Below, one piece after another: positions 12,401 to 22,885 of a DNA stretch of 64,000 bases. The stretch covers positions 5,561,391-5,625,390 of the forward strand of contig JAVLUZ010000273.1 of NCBI GenBank assembly GCA_036768485.1. Direction: 5' to 3'. This DNA comes from Mermis nigrescens. Taxonomy: Eukaryota; Nematoda; Enoplea; Mermithida; Mermithidae. Positions within the stretch are counted from its first letter, which is position 1; each line of letters opens with the position of its first letter. The translations under genes and the position numbers were made by a program. Below the pieces are notes generated by a model. That model was given only the letters and a program-made list of their open reading frames with translations. It was not told where the DNA came from and did not search any database.

Positions 12401-15400
12401 CTTGGTATGAAGGTCCGCTAAAATCGTCTAATAGTGTCGGACCCTGAGGTAGGGGATTCCCCCACCCACATAGAAAGCTGTGCTTCTCCACCTGCTGAGA
12501 GGCGCACAAAAATATGTGATGTTTAAACGAGAGAAACAAGCATTTATCTGCAGAATACATGTTAAAATGGACTATTTTTATATAATTCAAGAGTCAGAAG
12601 CAGGCGCCATTGAGGTCAGTGGACACCCAACATCAGTGGAGGAAAGTAGAGATGTGCAAGACCGCCTTTTTAGCCGGGGCCTGTAAAAATAAAAAATGGA
12701 TATAATAATATAATCTCTTAATCATATTTTGCAGCATATTTACAAAATGAAGCTAGATTGGTAATATGGTTGTGTTTGATATATTTTCAAAAACTTTTGC
12801 TTATAGTTCACATTTGGCCAAATAGAAAAAGACATTTGAGGACATACTCAAATAATGTGTTAACAATCAATGCACAAGCTTGGGCATAACAAGCCGTAAA
12901 ATAGTTGTCTGCTGTTGCATTTGCTGGGTGCTTTGCAGCAGATAATAGGATCACTGTCTTAATTTTGGTGTGGCTCACTTATGTTATGTATAGCTTTTAT
13001 ATTATTTAAATATTGATAATGTTCTAAACAAATAACTTTTGGCCTCATTTTTGTATCTATAATTTTCCATGTAAATTCTGCTATAGGTTGTTTCAGGGTC
13101 TTCCCAAATGATGGTGAGAAAGCCTCTGTACTGGTCTAAAGGTGAATTATACAGTAGTTTGTATAACGCCATAAGGACACCCTTGGTATGCTGTTAGGGG
13201 CGGTTTTGCTCTTAGGATGAGCTGGGATTAACTACTGATATTGAACCTAGCAGCATTGAAATTCATAATTTATGGCTATTCTGTCGATTTGCTGGTCAAT
13301 CATGCAACTTTGCAGAAAATGAGGTTTCTTATCTAAATAAAAGGTACCTACGTTGTGAATGGCCAAGCAAAGAAGAGAATGTGGGCAGATTCAACCAAAT
13401 GTGTAATTAGTTTTTAGAATCCTAAGATTTTCAGATTAATTCCGAAAAGTGCGATCTTGAGTAATACATACAGGTAACCGCCTAGTACATTAGTACAATT
13501 GATGACAATAAAAAACACACAAACTGGCTTTATGCGCCAAATGAGTCAATAAGATGCATGATTTACTGGACAACTTAAAATCTCTTGAGTACCTCATAAT
13601 GTGTATATTGAGAAACAGTATTTCAATATTTGTTGCATGTATTGAAATGTGGGAGAGACTGCAGTTGAAGCTAAATTCATACATTTCCACATAATTAAAG
13701 CAATGTGTGAGATTTCAAGTCAGTACAGATAATGTATAATATACCTTGATAAGTAAGGCGTTCCCGCGGCACCGGCTAAAAAGGCGGCCCTGCACATCTC
13801 TACTTAGACTGCTTGTTGCTGCGCTCAGGCTTAGTTAACACTTGAAGGTCGCTTAGGCTTAACTGTGCTTAGTCTTGTCATACTTTAGCACATTTAAGGC
13901 ATGTTTAAGACTCAGTGGCAGGGGTAGCAAGAGCGGAACCCTGCTACATTTTAGGGGGACTCCCCCTCCTACCGCTGAGTACCCGCAGGCAGCTAAAGCG
14001 GACCAGGAAGTCATATACACCATAGGCTTAGTTTACACCTAGCTCAGCTAGGTTTACTTTACACTTAGTTCAGGTTTAGTCTTAGTTTAATCTTAGGCTT
14101 ATTCTACACATGGGCTTGCTTAGGCTTAATTTACCACTGCCACTCCTCAACTATGTCCTCATATGCTATAGCTTTGCCTATTCTTAACCATTGTATATGT
14201 TAGAACACTGCCTGTCCTTACCCATTGCGCCCTGACTCTACCTCAGAGCGCAAGGGTCCACCCCATCGCCTATGCTTGAGCACTGTATGTTATAACGTTA
14301 GCCTACGCTTAACCATTACCACCTATCCTTAAGAATCGCCTATCCTTAACCATTGCCTACCTTATAGCATTATACATAGGAGGCACGCATAACTACTACA
14401 ATTAATCTATTTGAACAATTTATTAAATTGATTTAACATCGACAGAAATCATGGTAGAGAAGATAATGTAAAACCTGGCTCTTAATTCGCGTTTCCCTGA
14501 TTCCGTTCCAAACGGCAAAAAGCTGTTTCTGCGCTTCAATGTCCTTCTGCTCAAAGTTTTGCAGACGAGTCTTCAACTCAGCTTCGAATACTTCGAGCAA
14601 ATCTTCGTCAATCGTCTTCAATTCTAGTACCTAGTCATTAAATTAAAAAAATAAGATCCGCTTTTAAAAAGATGATTAGACAAAAATAAGATTAAACTAA
14701 ATCGCGATAAAATAAAAGCAATCGGCTACGTTGTATAGTGATTCTCGTATAATTGTCCGAAAAATTAGGCCGAAGCCGACTTTTACTGAAAATAAAAAGA
14801 AATTAATCAATAATTATGATTTACGTATAAAAAATAAGAACAAAAACAATTCAAAATTCGTCGAAGCACCACTTAGATAGAAAAACGCCAGAGCGAAAAA
14901 CGCAAGCTTTAATTATAAGTCAATCCATCGATCAAAAAGTTGTCTCACCTCATTTTCCGAGTCAGCAATCGACTTCAACGTCTTGTCGACCTTAAACGGA
15001 TTAACAGAATAGAAAAATTTACAACTAGAAATTTTCGAAATTCGAATGAAAAAATGGATAAGCGCAGCGTCTTTACAACGAAGCGTAAACAACACAGAAT
15101 CGCTAGTCAACGCACCACGTCTCTGTATAGACGAATGTCGCTGTGAGATTGCAATAGATTTTTTGGCGACGTCGAGTGGCCCAAAAGCGCAGCGCCCATC
15201 ACTTTACAATTTAAAATTAAATTGTAAACTTCGTCCCGCCCGGTCAGCTGAGCTAACGAAGCGTCCGAAGTCCAAAGCAACGTCTTTCCGATCAATTTTT
15301 CCGGTTCAACCAAATCGAAATGTTGATCGTTGAAGTGATTTTTGAGGAAAGGAATTCGAAAAATTACCTAGAACGATAAATAATTATTGAAAATTTCGTA

Positions 15401-18400
15401 AAGGACGCATTAGCTCTGACAACATTCAAAATTAAAGCGTATAACCGACGGGCTATTGTATTTGAAATAAGCACTCTAACTACTTACAGGCGCGTAGCTG
15501 GCCGTCCTATTTTGGGGGGAGCGACACCAATTTTTGGGGGGACTACGCCCTAAAAGGCCAAAAATAGCACAAAATAACGTTTAAAAAGTCATGCTTCCGA
15601 TTTTTCTGAATTTTGGGGTGTCCGAACCCCCTCCCCCCATTCTCCCAGAGATACGTGCCTGACTGCTTAACTGATACGTTGAAACGTCTTAAATGCGTTT
15701 ATGAAACTAACGCGCGAGACGTAAGTAAGACGAGAGCAGAATTTGATGCATATATCTAAGTATACGAGACTGCGCAAATTACGTACAGCCACTTCGCCGA
15801 AACAAAAGACTTTTCTGCGCAAAATTAGTATACAAAGATTTTTCTGCGCACAATTAGTATAAAAAGGTTGACTGGATGAATATTTTTCAATGATTTCGCA
15901 ACGAATTTTACAGAAAATTCGGCGTTGTAAATTTTTCCGATACGTCTGATATTATTTCTAAAACTTTTGCCCGTAGGAGTTTTTTAATTTATTTCGTAAA
16001 TTCAAAAGTAACAGCTTTGAGGCGCGAACCGCCAAATTTTTGTGTTTTTGATCATATCGGTCAAATTTTTCCTTCGAAGCAATTAATGTCGTTTCGCGTG
16101 TACCACCGCACCGCCTACGATACTTATACGTAAAAGCTCTAGATTAACACGGTCATTGTGAACACGAAAGGATTAAATTTACATTTGTAATTAGGGAGAA
16201 AAAGAATCTGAGAATTTATCACAATTATACGATATGTCAAAATTGACTAAAAATTGCTATCTTAGGACAAAATTGAATGAATTGAAGTTAAATTGATATA
16301 TAAAAATAAAAATTATAAAATTGACCTTTATACCCTTCAGCCGGAGTAAGTAATACCCCGATTATACTACTTGTACGCGCCGAGTATAATTCCACCAAAA
16401 TAAAATTTTGAGTTCCCAATATTTCCATATTTAGAAACTCGCGTCCTAAAACCATTTTAGTCGCAAGTTCGAGGATTTTAACTAAAAGTAAGTTATTTTC
16501 GCCTCCAAGGGAGATAAATAGGCGAATGAGTCGCATAAAATCTTGAACTGTTACGCGCGCGCTTAAAAGATTTCATAAGTAAAAACCGCTCAACATCTAC
16601 ATTAACAGTTTGACATGATATTCGAGAAATACGGGCATAATCGACCATGCGCGGCGTGCGAATTCAAACGAGAAAGGGGGTCTGGAAAATCGATAGTACA
16701 AAAAAAATTCCGAAAAATATCACTCTGGTGTTTAGCGGGGATATTCTGACTTCAAAGGTAGCAAAACCCCTTCACGTCTGTGCGGATACGGGAGCGGAAC
16801 GTGATTAAAAACCTCATCATCGTCATCGTGTTGCTGCTGCGCGTCTTGTTTGGCGGAAGGCTGCACCCATTCGGCCGGATTAGCGTGCGACAACCACTTC
16901 AAGCAGCTATAAATCATAATCCAACGCGAAGATTCCACCGAAAAATCCTCCTGCTGCATTAATAAGCACGCTATCTTGGCCGCATCTAATATTCAAAAAG
17001 TGGAGCCGCAAATAAAGGCGCGTACAAAAAAAGTTTTTGTTAAACTATCGAATCTTTTCTTTTTTGCAAAATAAATTGCAGAAAAATCATTGCCTTTTTT
17101 GTTAATTAGCAAAAAGCGACGGAATCTCTGGTCGCGTGTGACGTACATATATCAATCGTAGTAGCGCGTAAGCGCGTACCAATAAAATACTCGGGTACCC
17201 CAACATATGGACCCCCCTACGGCGACACTGGGACATTTTTTAGAGGTGCGATTTTTTAAACGATAGATTATTAGAAAATCAGGATGTGCTGTTTTTTCTC
17301 TTGTTAACACATAATAGCCGGTTTGTAATAAACGTGTAAAGTTTCGGCGTAACGTTATAACAAAGACAAACTTTTGACGCATTTTAGTCAGCGTGTACGC
17401 AGCTCGGTGTAAATGCCCCATACAATTTGATGGAAGAAACTTAAACAGAATTAAATTATCTAAAGCCCCATTTTTTTGTTTTTCAAATTCCGTATTAGTT
17501 CTCGTGTTAAGAGTGCAAAAAAATGCCGGTGTAAAGACAGATTTTGGTCGCATTTTTCTTTCCGTCCACCAACAACTCCGCTTATGAGTCCCAAGAAATT
17601 TTTTCTGATAGAAATTTACTACGGCTCAAGGGCTACTCTCCGCTTACCAGCAAACTTCTGTACACTCAATACGGAGTCAGATCTAGGGGTTTAAACTTTA
17701 CATTCTAGTGGATTTTTGTAAGAAACAAGTTTTTCTAAGATTTCTCCGCCAACTTCTACGGTTCTGAGTCGGGATAAATTGAGTGAAATAAAAATAAAGT
17801 ACGTTTCAGGGGCTACGCGTCGCAGCAAACTGTGTATAAAAAACTTAATATTGAGTTACTTAGGGAGGTGTAACGTTCGAAAAATCAGGGTGCAACATAG
17901 GGCAGAAAAGACGTTTTCTACCATTTGTAGATTGTTCAGTGTCTCACATATTTTGCAGAACGGGTACTACAATTTAAAGGCTACAAACTGGCGCAAACCG
18001 AATTTCTTTAAACTTAAACGGGAGTTTGGTTCGGATGTCTAAAGTTTACAATGTATTGAATGGTGGAAAAACACGTTTTTGTCACTCTTGTCTATTCGCC
18101 ATTTTCTCCGTTTTGAAGTCGGGAATAGTCAAAGAGGATAAAAATGAAGTACTTCCTAGGGATATAGACGTCAAAGCAAATTGCGTTTATTCACATCAAT
18201 ATTTAGCTTTTTCGGGAGATGCAAAGACTAAAATGAAGTGCATTAAACGTGTTTCTGTCTTGTTTTTTTCTGCCAACTTCTCCGGTTATGAGTCCGACAT
18301 AATCTCAAATCTAAAAATGTAAAATAAATCAAACGTGATATGTACGCCAGTTGGGCGCGCGTTTGCACTTATCAGTGGTGTAATATGCTTTACATCTAAT

Positions 18401-21063
18401 ATTTATTTGTTTCAGGCGATTGTAGAGAATTAATTTTTTCATAAACGTTGATCGTAATATCGGAGTAATATAAGAATCACGAATTCGATTAAAATCTTCT
18501 TTACACTCGTTGATTGTGTAAAGTTTACATAGTAAATCAACCTCAGTTCTAGAGCATTGCGGAAGCGTAATTTTTTTAAAAATCTTCGACAAAACGTCAG
18601 AATCACGAATCTACACCCAGTAGTTTCGTAAAGTTTATACTATTCATTTATTGCTAATGTGTAAACTACTTTACAATACAAATGCATTTTACGTCCAGAG
18701 CGTTGCAAAACGTGAATTCTTTTTCAAAACATGTTCCGTAAGGTCAGGATTACGAATCTAACTTTATATGTGTTTTCTCTACACCAATAATTGTGTAACG
18801 TTTACACTGAAAATTAACTTTAATTTCAGATTGTTTCAAAAGCTTAATTTTTCAAAATGTTCCGTGTAATGTCAGGATTACGAACCTGACTGTAAGTATT
18901 CTTTACACCCAATGGTTGCATAAATTTTATGCTGAAAACCTCTGATCTGCTTAAATTAGGTTAGGTTGTCTTGTTTAAAAGCATAATGCGGATGTTCAAA
19001 ACAATATTGCTCTCCGCGTTCTTGGACTGCTGTCATTATTGTGGCATGTTACCAGGGGCGGATTTAGGGCCCCCATTGGCCCAAAATAGTGCGCAAAATT
19101 AAGCGACTTTAGCGATTTTTGGGTCAAAACGGCTAATTTTTCCGCCCAAGTCAGGGTTCCGCCCCCCCCCTTGGGGTACCGCCCCCCCTTAGAAAAATCC
19201 TAGATCCACCACTGCATGTTACCGTGTGTTTACTGGTCATGCTAATTTAAAGTAGGGTACGAGCAAAGAAAAATGCTCCCATAGAACAAAAAAGACGAAT
19301 ATACTCTGGATTACGGATTACTAAGGATGATATAGGAGGGGACTAGGAAAAAGCTCCAATGTATCTGCCTAAAGTCGCAGAACTTGTTAAAAATCAGACA
19401 TTCCCTAAACAACGCAAAAAATTGATGTATATTCTGCGGTCTGCAAATTGAAATAAATTATTGAACCATAAAAACGATGGAAAAAGCAGCAAGAGCATTA
19501 GGAAACGCGTAAGCTTACGTGAAAGATACTACATGTATGTATACTTGCATGCCCACAATGATTGCGTGCACTAATCAATTGACGCCAGGTTTGCTTGCTA
19601 TAATGCCTATGATAAGAACGTAAAACACCTTTAAATACAACTGCAGTTAATTTTTTATCAATCACGATACGAAGCAAGTCAGTGTTGCAACTTGCAAGTA
19701 ATTATGTAAAGCGAAGCATTGAAAAAATCGAAACTTTAGACATATACATAGAAGCTTTTTCCTAGTCCCCTCCTTTTACATCCTCAATAATCCGTAATTC
19801 CAAGCATATTCGTCTTTTTGTTTCATCGGAGCATTTTTCTTTCCTAGTTATATATACCATAATACATTGTTCTTTTTATTACCTTTTGCATATCATTACT
19901 GTTATACCAACTATCCACAATATCAACTATAATATATGTCATTTACTCGTGGTCTCTCCAGCTTTCAGGAATGAATCCATCAGCATGTTACTCGCGAAAC
20001 TGTCGGGAAATACGCCGTAATTTACCTAGAAAGACCAACAAATTTTATGTTTTCATATGTATACCAGTATTATTGTGATATAAAATATTATTGCCAAAAA
20101 AGACTTCATGGAAGTGAACATTCGTTTCAACGAACTTATTTCAACATGGAATAAAAGGTCTCGGAAATACCGTACTCTATCGGCTAGCAGATTCATTAGC
20201 TTGTGGCTCTGATTGAATTTCAAATAAGCTCTGCATAATGCATAATGCGTTGAATCCAAAGTGCCAACGGCATTTTTTGAATGTCTAAACCTAAAGCGGA
20301 GCGGAATAAACTTTTAAAAAAGTAAACATGAGCTTCGACGAAACTACTTGCCTAAAAAGTAGATCCTCAATATCAAGTAACTGGTCTTCCGATACTATCG
20401 CATTGGCGGCCTACAATTGAAATATAACCTTCATCACCGTAGGCGAGCCATTAAATGCGTTTAGATGTAGTGGCGGACAATAAAATTCAAATTAAAGACC
20501 ACATTAAAGAAGGAATTTGTAATTCTTTGTTAATTATCAATACTTAATTGCTTAATTACTTAGAAACTGTTAGCGTGAAAGGCACGTGGATTTACACACA
20601 TCTGCTTCGTGCAAAGCGTACATAAGCCCCACATAGTGCATGCTTGCAATCCTTTATATATCGAGTATTTACTATCCTTCGACTTTTCTAGTCATATAAT
20701 CACCCTTTTTATATTGAGTAACAAAACTACTTCTGTGCTTCTTTCCGCTTATGTGTTTCGTTTTTAATTATAAACTAAAATGATTTCTAGGCTCGCTATT
20801 TAAAAAATTCTTTCAGCACACTTAAAATACCGATGAAAACGAATATTACACGAATATACTATATAGTTTATAAAGAAGTCATAAGAAGGACATCTTACTA
20901 TGTCTAAATCGATGGCACTGGTCAGCTGTCCGGATTGAGAACGTATAATAAGAGTATTCAACCATTCATCTGAAATTCGCAGATTGTCGCTTTGACAGAA
21001 AGATAGATGAATAAATAGTACATAGTTAGCTTGAAAGTCCGTCGCAGAAGTGTTTTTTCTCAT
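6128..21063 (-). CDS. MRPS27: MRPS27, mitochondrial ribosomal protein mS27 (whole multi-exon gene)
   Basis: Component of the small subunit of the mitochondrial ribosome, a helical PPR-like repeat protein. Exons read by eye on the minus strand: 20899-21063, 20352-20410, 20176-20290, 19947-20025, 16768-16985, 15116-15367, 14949-14990, 14475-14630 and a terminal exon 6128-6444. The first eight join in phase. The joined product shows family landmarks in order: SAIDLDIAANAI, LLFRFRHS, VNYGVFPDSF, NMLMDSF, AAKIACLLMQQED, FLKNHFNDQHFDL, then a C-terminal helical region with KDIEAQKQ followed by W. The length is about 460 residues against about 414 in human. Introns carry transposons: element N between exons 4 and 5, element L between exons 5 and 6, element G before the last exon. 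The identity rests on remembered family pattern, not on a search. The extreme N-terminus and the junction to the last exon are uncertain. Confidence 0.85.
6656..6932. mobile_element. family B hAT-like MITE, copy 1
   Basis: The ends are CATACGTGGGCAGC and CGCCCAGGTGTG. The 8-bp duplication GTCGCCGC lies at 6648-6655 and 6933-6940. The interior is G-rich at both ends with an AAAATGGCCT/CACCATTTTT core. It lies in the intron just upstream of the terminal MRPS27 exon. Confidence 0.9.
6963..7227. mobile_element. family B MITE, copy 2
   Basis: The ends are CATGGGCCGGGCGGC and CGCCCAGGTATG. Flanks CTCGCAAC (6955-6962) and GTCGCAAC (7228-7235) match at seven of eight bases. It sits 30 bases from copy 1, so the long plus-strand frame across both is an artefact of tandem insertion. 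Confidence 0.85.
7570..7870. repeat. diverged family B-like element
   Basis: It shares the AAAATAGCACCGAAAATTCA core with 8270-8430 and has the G-rich ends of family B, but it is old and the ends are not sharp. Confidence 0.45.
8265..8432. repeat. diverged family B-like element
   Basis: It begins CATGGGCGGCAACAAAATTC and ends CCCCCACGCCCAAGCGTG, resembling family B ends. No matching duplication. Confidence 0.5.
9286..9500. repeat. tandem repeat of about 18 bp
   Basis: Imperfect copies of CACTTCCTGGTCCTTCGT follow one another inside the left arm of element G. Frames here are repeat artefacts. Confidence 0.8.
9846..10823. mobile_element. element P, hAT-like MITE with tandem interior
   Basis: The ends are CAGGGGCGTAACCAGG and CCTAGTTACGCCCCTG. 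Flanks GTTGTGCA and GTTGTGTG match at six of eight. The middle (10020-10510) is about six tandem copies of an 85-90 bp unit containing GGCGCTTCGCGC and CTTAGAAGCCCAGATTTTAC. Confidence 0.85.
11374..11643. mobile_element. family B MITE, copy 3
   Basis: The ends are CATAGGTGGGCAGCACCG and CACGCCCACGTGTG. A perfect duplication GTAGTAAC lies at 11366-11373 and 11644-11651. It is 270 bases, the same length as copy 4. Confidence 0.92.
11873..11920. repeat. ATTT microsatellite
   Basis: A run of TTTA/ATTT units inside element G. Confidence 0.85.
12647..13802. mobile_element. family H hAT-like element, copy 2
   Basis: The terminal inverted repeat TAGAGATGTGCAAGACCGCC recurs in inverse form near 13765-13802, followed inward by TTTTTAGCCGG. 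It resembles the ends of the 44588-45469 copy. The flanks do not match, so the duplication has decayed. The AT-rich interior has no recognised gene. Confidence 0.7.
14475..14630 (-). CDS. MRPS27: MRPS27 exon 8
   Basis: The acceptor is GACTAG and the donor CAG|GTTTTA; the exon is 52 codons. It encodes LKTIDEDLLEVFEAELKTR and then KDIEAQKQLFAVWNGIR. It corresponds to the C-terminal helices of mS27 (AEDIATYEQ followed by W in human). It lies only 79 bases from the end of element G. Confidence 0.85.
14949..14990 (-). CDS. MRPS27: MRPS27 exon 7 (14 codons)
   Basis: A micro-exon, VDKTLKSIADSENE, with acceptor GTTTAAG and strong donor GAG|GTGAGA. Phase is 0 at both ends, fitting exons 6 and 8. The acceptor lacks a good pyrimidine tract, so the left edge could differ. 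Confidence 0.7.
15116..15367 (-). CDS. MRPS27: MRPS27 exon 6
   Basis: The acceptor is GTTCTAG and the donor GTG|GTGCGT; the exon is 84 whole codons. It encodes VIFRIPFLKNHFNDQHFDL, EKLIGKTLLW and LYRDV. The FLKN..FNDQHFDL and VGKTL-like motifs fit insect and vertebrate mS27. Confidence 0.85.
15487..15661. mobile_element. element L, 175-bp hAT-like MITE
   Basis: The ends are CAGGCGCGTAGCTGG and ATACGTGCCTG. Flanks ACTACTTA and ACTGCTTA match at seven of eight. It lies in the MRPS27 intron between exons 5 and 6. Confidence 0.8.
16768..16985 (-). CDS. MRPS27: MRPS27 exon 5
   Basis: The acceptor is ATATTAG. The first codon is completed from exon 4 (N), then AAKIACLLMQQEDFSVESSR, a central LSHANPAEW stretch, an acidic DDDDE run and PLPYPHRREG. 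The donor GGG|GTTTTG is weak but is the only phase-0 choice that joins to exon 6. Otherwise the frame runs to a stop about 40 bases on. Confidence 0.8.
18400..18960. repeat. tandem array inside element N
   Basis: Four or more diverged units of about 145 bp share a GTGTAAAGTTTACAC motif and a TCAGGATTACGAATC-type motif. Confidence 0.7.
19053..19214. mobile_element. element M, 162-bp hAT-like MITE nested in N
   Basis: The ends are CAGGGGCGGATTTAGG and CCTAGATCCACCACTG. A perfect duplication CATGTTAC lies at 19045-19052 and 19215-19222. The other N copy has the uninterrupted target (near 57751), which confirms the duplication. Confidence 0.95.
19947..20025 (-). CDS. MRPS27: MRPS27 exon 4
   Basis: The acceptor is TTTCTAG and the donor CGA|GTAAAT. 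It encodes VNYGVFPDSFASNMLMDSF, close to the mammalian YGIFPD and LLMDSF block and the clearest single diagnostic for mS27. The next intron holds element N (17161-19848). Confidence 0.92.
20176..20290 (-). CDS. MRPS27: MRPS27 exon 3
   Basis: The acceptor is GCTTTAG and the donor AGA|GTACGG. It encodes FRHSKNAVGTLDSTHY and then NLLADR, matching the family region where FRHS is followed by a helical pair. Phase is 1+114 bases. Confidence 0.88.
20352..20410 (-). CDS. MRPS27: MRPS27 exon 2, ends at a GC-AG donor
   Basis: The acceptor is TTGTAG. The exon encodes AANAIVSEDQLLDIEDLLF plus two bases. The only phase-compatible donor is AG|GCAAGT, a standard GC donor, which joins to exon 3 to give LLFRFRHS, the conserved mS27 core. 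Confidence 0.85.
20899..21063 (-). CDS. MRPS27: MRPS27 exon 1 (start tentative)
   Basis: An open frame runs from a Met at 21061-21063 through DEWLNTLIIRS and LTSAIDLDI to a strong donor, ATA|GTAAGA, in phase 0. The DEW and SAIDLDI parts fit the mS27 N-terminal region. An alternative is an acceptor (TTTCAG) that would start the exon at 20969, with an upstream first exon carrying the mitochondrial targeting peptide. The residues between the Met and DEW do not look like a clear targeting peptide. Confidence 0.6.
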
Positions 21064-21139
21064 TTTTTACGCTATATGACGAAAGATAAATACAACAATT
21101 GTTCATAACACTCTTTATAAAAAGAAATCCTCTGGCTAT

Positions 21140-21809
21140 CAGTGTTTTTTTGTACTCGGCAAAGCTTTTTCCCGGTGTACAAAAACATTTTCGGGACCAT
21201 CTTTGTATATACTGGTACAAAAACTTTTAGGAAAACAAAAATTGCAAAAAAGGTCTGAAATTCGCAAAAATTTTCGGCGCTCCGCGCCGAAATGAGTAAT
21301 GGCGTGTCCTATATATTTTTATAACGTCAGAAATTGCATTTCAAAAGGAAAAATGTCAAATTTTTCGGCGCTGCGCGCTGTTTTAAGACGATTCTTAGTG
21401 ATTTTTGCCCTTAGAGACCCAGAAATTAGCTAAAATACATTACCAAAAGTCGAACGACTCTGTTTTTACCACACTTAAATCGTTACTGTACTATATTATA
21501 GTACCCAAAAACTTGTGTGTACAAAATGTGCAAAGATTTTTGGGAAGACAAAAACTGTAAAAAGGTGTAAAATTCCCAAAGTAATAGTTTATCTAATATA
21601 TCTTTCAAATGGCAGAATTTGCATTTTTGGCGTCAGAAACCCAGAATTAAGCTAAAATGCACTACCAAAGATCGGAAAGCCTGTTTAACCACACTAAAAT
21701 CGCTACTGTACTATATTATAGTACGCAAAAATTTGCATGTACAAAATGTACAGACTTTTGGTGGCCATCTTTGTATGTGTACAAACAGACCTTGTACAAA
21801 AAAACACTG
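21140..21809. mobile_element. family A MITE, copy 2
   Basis: The ends are CAGTGTTTTTTTGTACTCGG and GTACAAAAAAACACTG. Flanks CTGGCTAT and CTGGCCAT match at seven of eight. It lies just upstream of the MRPS27 first coding exon. Confidence 0.9.
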
Positions 21810-21884
21810 CTGGCCATAGTTCAATGCTGAAATGAGAATGTAAAGTGCAAATAAGTAGTAATAAAAATGCACCACAATAGGCAT

Positions 21885-22373
21885 AAGACAAAGGAGGATT
21901 CAGAATTTTCGAACAGGGGCCGAATTCTAATTTTCCTAGTTGTGCCAAAAATTACCCGAAAATTCGTTCATTATGCTTGAGTATCGGTTTTATGCCATCT
22001 TTCGATAGACAGAATCATTTTTGATTCAAAAGAAGTTAGAAATTTTAAAGTTTTCTGCAAACATGCAAATAAAGAGCGAAAATAGACGAAAAGCACCAAA
22101 ACAATACTCAAGAATTCATTGTAAGAATTAAAAAATCCTTATTTTGTTCATAAACTACTCTGCTGACGTAAAAATAAAGTTTTAAGAGCGTTGAGAAATT
22201 CAATACATGTCATTAATGAGTATTAAATGGCGGAAAGCGACGGAAAAATTTGAAAAATCGTGATCAAAAATGGCTAAAACCACCAAAAATTCAGATAATT
22301 CTCAATTGCGCCCGATTATTTTTGACGACAGGGGACGGCCGACCCTCCGCGCCCCCTCTGAATCCGCGCATCA
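21885..22373. repeat. possible MITE with GGATTCAGA ends
   Basis: AGGAGGATTCAGA near 21890 and its inverse CCCTCTGAATCC near 22355 could be terminal repeats of a hAT-like element. The flanks do not settle it. Confidence 0.35.
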
Positions 22374-22671
22374 ACATGAGAATGGAGTCTTAAAATAATG
22401 ATAACGCATCAAGATGACTTTAAGGGGCAGAAGAGGCGTATAGGCCAAGCTATGAATTCCCCGGACAACGCTTAATTGTATTACATATTTTATATCCATC
22501 CAGTACGTACAAAAATTCAAAAGGGCAAAATTGAATAATTTGCCTGATAGATAAGCATCTGGCTAGCCGGATGTTTTTCGCTATTCATTCAGCACGCCGT
22601 GTTAAGGTTAGTGCTGGTGGAGCTTTCTCACCGAATTAATTGTATCACAGGCGTAAAGTTTGTTTCTCGAA

Positions 22672-22760
22672 TTACGGCTAGATGATGTACTTGTTAGCAC
22701 GCTTGGCCAGTAACCAGGAAGCCCGGGTTCGAGTCCCGCCTGGCTAGCCAAATGTTTTCC
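22672..22760 (+). repeat. tRNA-derived SINE-like sequence
   Basis: It contains a perfect RNA polymerase III B box, GGTTCGAGTCC, and an A-box-like TTAGCACGCTTGG about 40 bases earlier. The acceptor halves do not pair, so it is not a working tRNA. The tail TGGCTAGCCAAATGTTTTCC recurs at 22558-22585, which suggests a second, partial copy. Confidence 0.6.
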
Positions 22761-22794
22761 GCTATTCAATCAACACAATAATATTTATATTTAG

Positions 22795-22885
22795 AGCACA
22801 CACATTCCCGTAGGAGTGAAGAGGTATTACCCCTAACTCAGGGTCCAAGACTTGAATCGCCGTCGGATGATTTTGAAACTATCAA
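22795..22885. repeat. dispersed repeat shared with 43720-43805
   Basis: CACACATTCCC, GGGTATTACCCC and CAGGGTCCAAGAC occur in the same order at 43720-43805, and a weaker version occurs at 29295-29355. Confidence 0.6.

Larger units (their letters stand above)
8594..14396. mobile_element. element G, long-inverted-repeat transposon (composite)
   Basis: Begins GTAGTTATGC and ends GCATAACTAC. Flanks AACAATTA (8586-8593) and TACAATTA (14397-14404) match at seven of eight. The arms are about 600 bases and are built from GGTTAAGGATAGGCAATG and TAAGCCTAAG units. The interior has taken in element P, family B copy 3 and family H copy 2. No transposase recognised. It fills most of the last MRPS27 intron. 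Confidence 0.75.
17161..19848. mobile_element. element N, short copy (in MRPS27 intron)
   Basis: One end is GTAGCGCGTAAGCGCGTACC and the other TTTTTCTTTCCTAG. TA sits at both edges (17159-17160 and about 19849). The order is: hairpin-like end, units of about 180 bp with a CTCCGCCAACTTCTCCGG-type motif (17.5-18.3 kb), units of about 145 bp with GTGTAAAGTTTACA (18.4-18.95 kb), element M, then a fold-back end with inverted arms near 19261-19375 and 19745-19848. The whole order recurs inverted at 56936-60801. No coding region recognised. Confidence 0.78.

Noticed and set aside
8594..14396. CRISPR-like array from the regularly spaced units in element G.
   Set aside because: The units are degenerate and abutting with no unique spacers, and the genome is eukaryotic.
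16288..16536. A minus-strand frame between MRPS27 exons 5 and 6.
   Set aside because: AT-rich codons, no family similarity, and exons 5 and 6 already join in phase without it.
17152..17553. A 133-codon minus-strand frame.
   Set aside because: It lies in the hairpin end and first units of element N, and the corresponding region of the second N copy does not keep it.
22672..22760. A tRNA gene.
   Set aside because: The B box is perfect, but the acceptor and anticodon arms do not pair as a tRNA; it fits a tRNA-derived SINE better.
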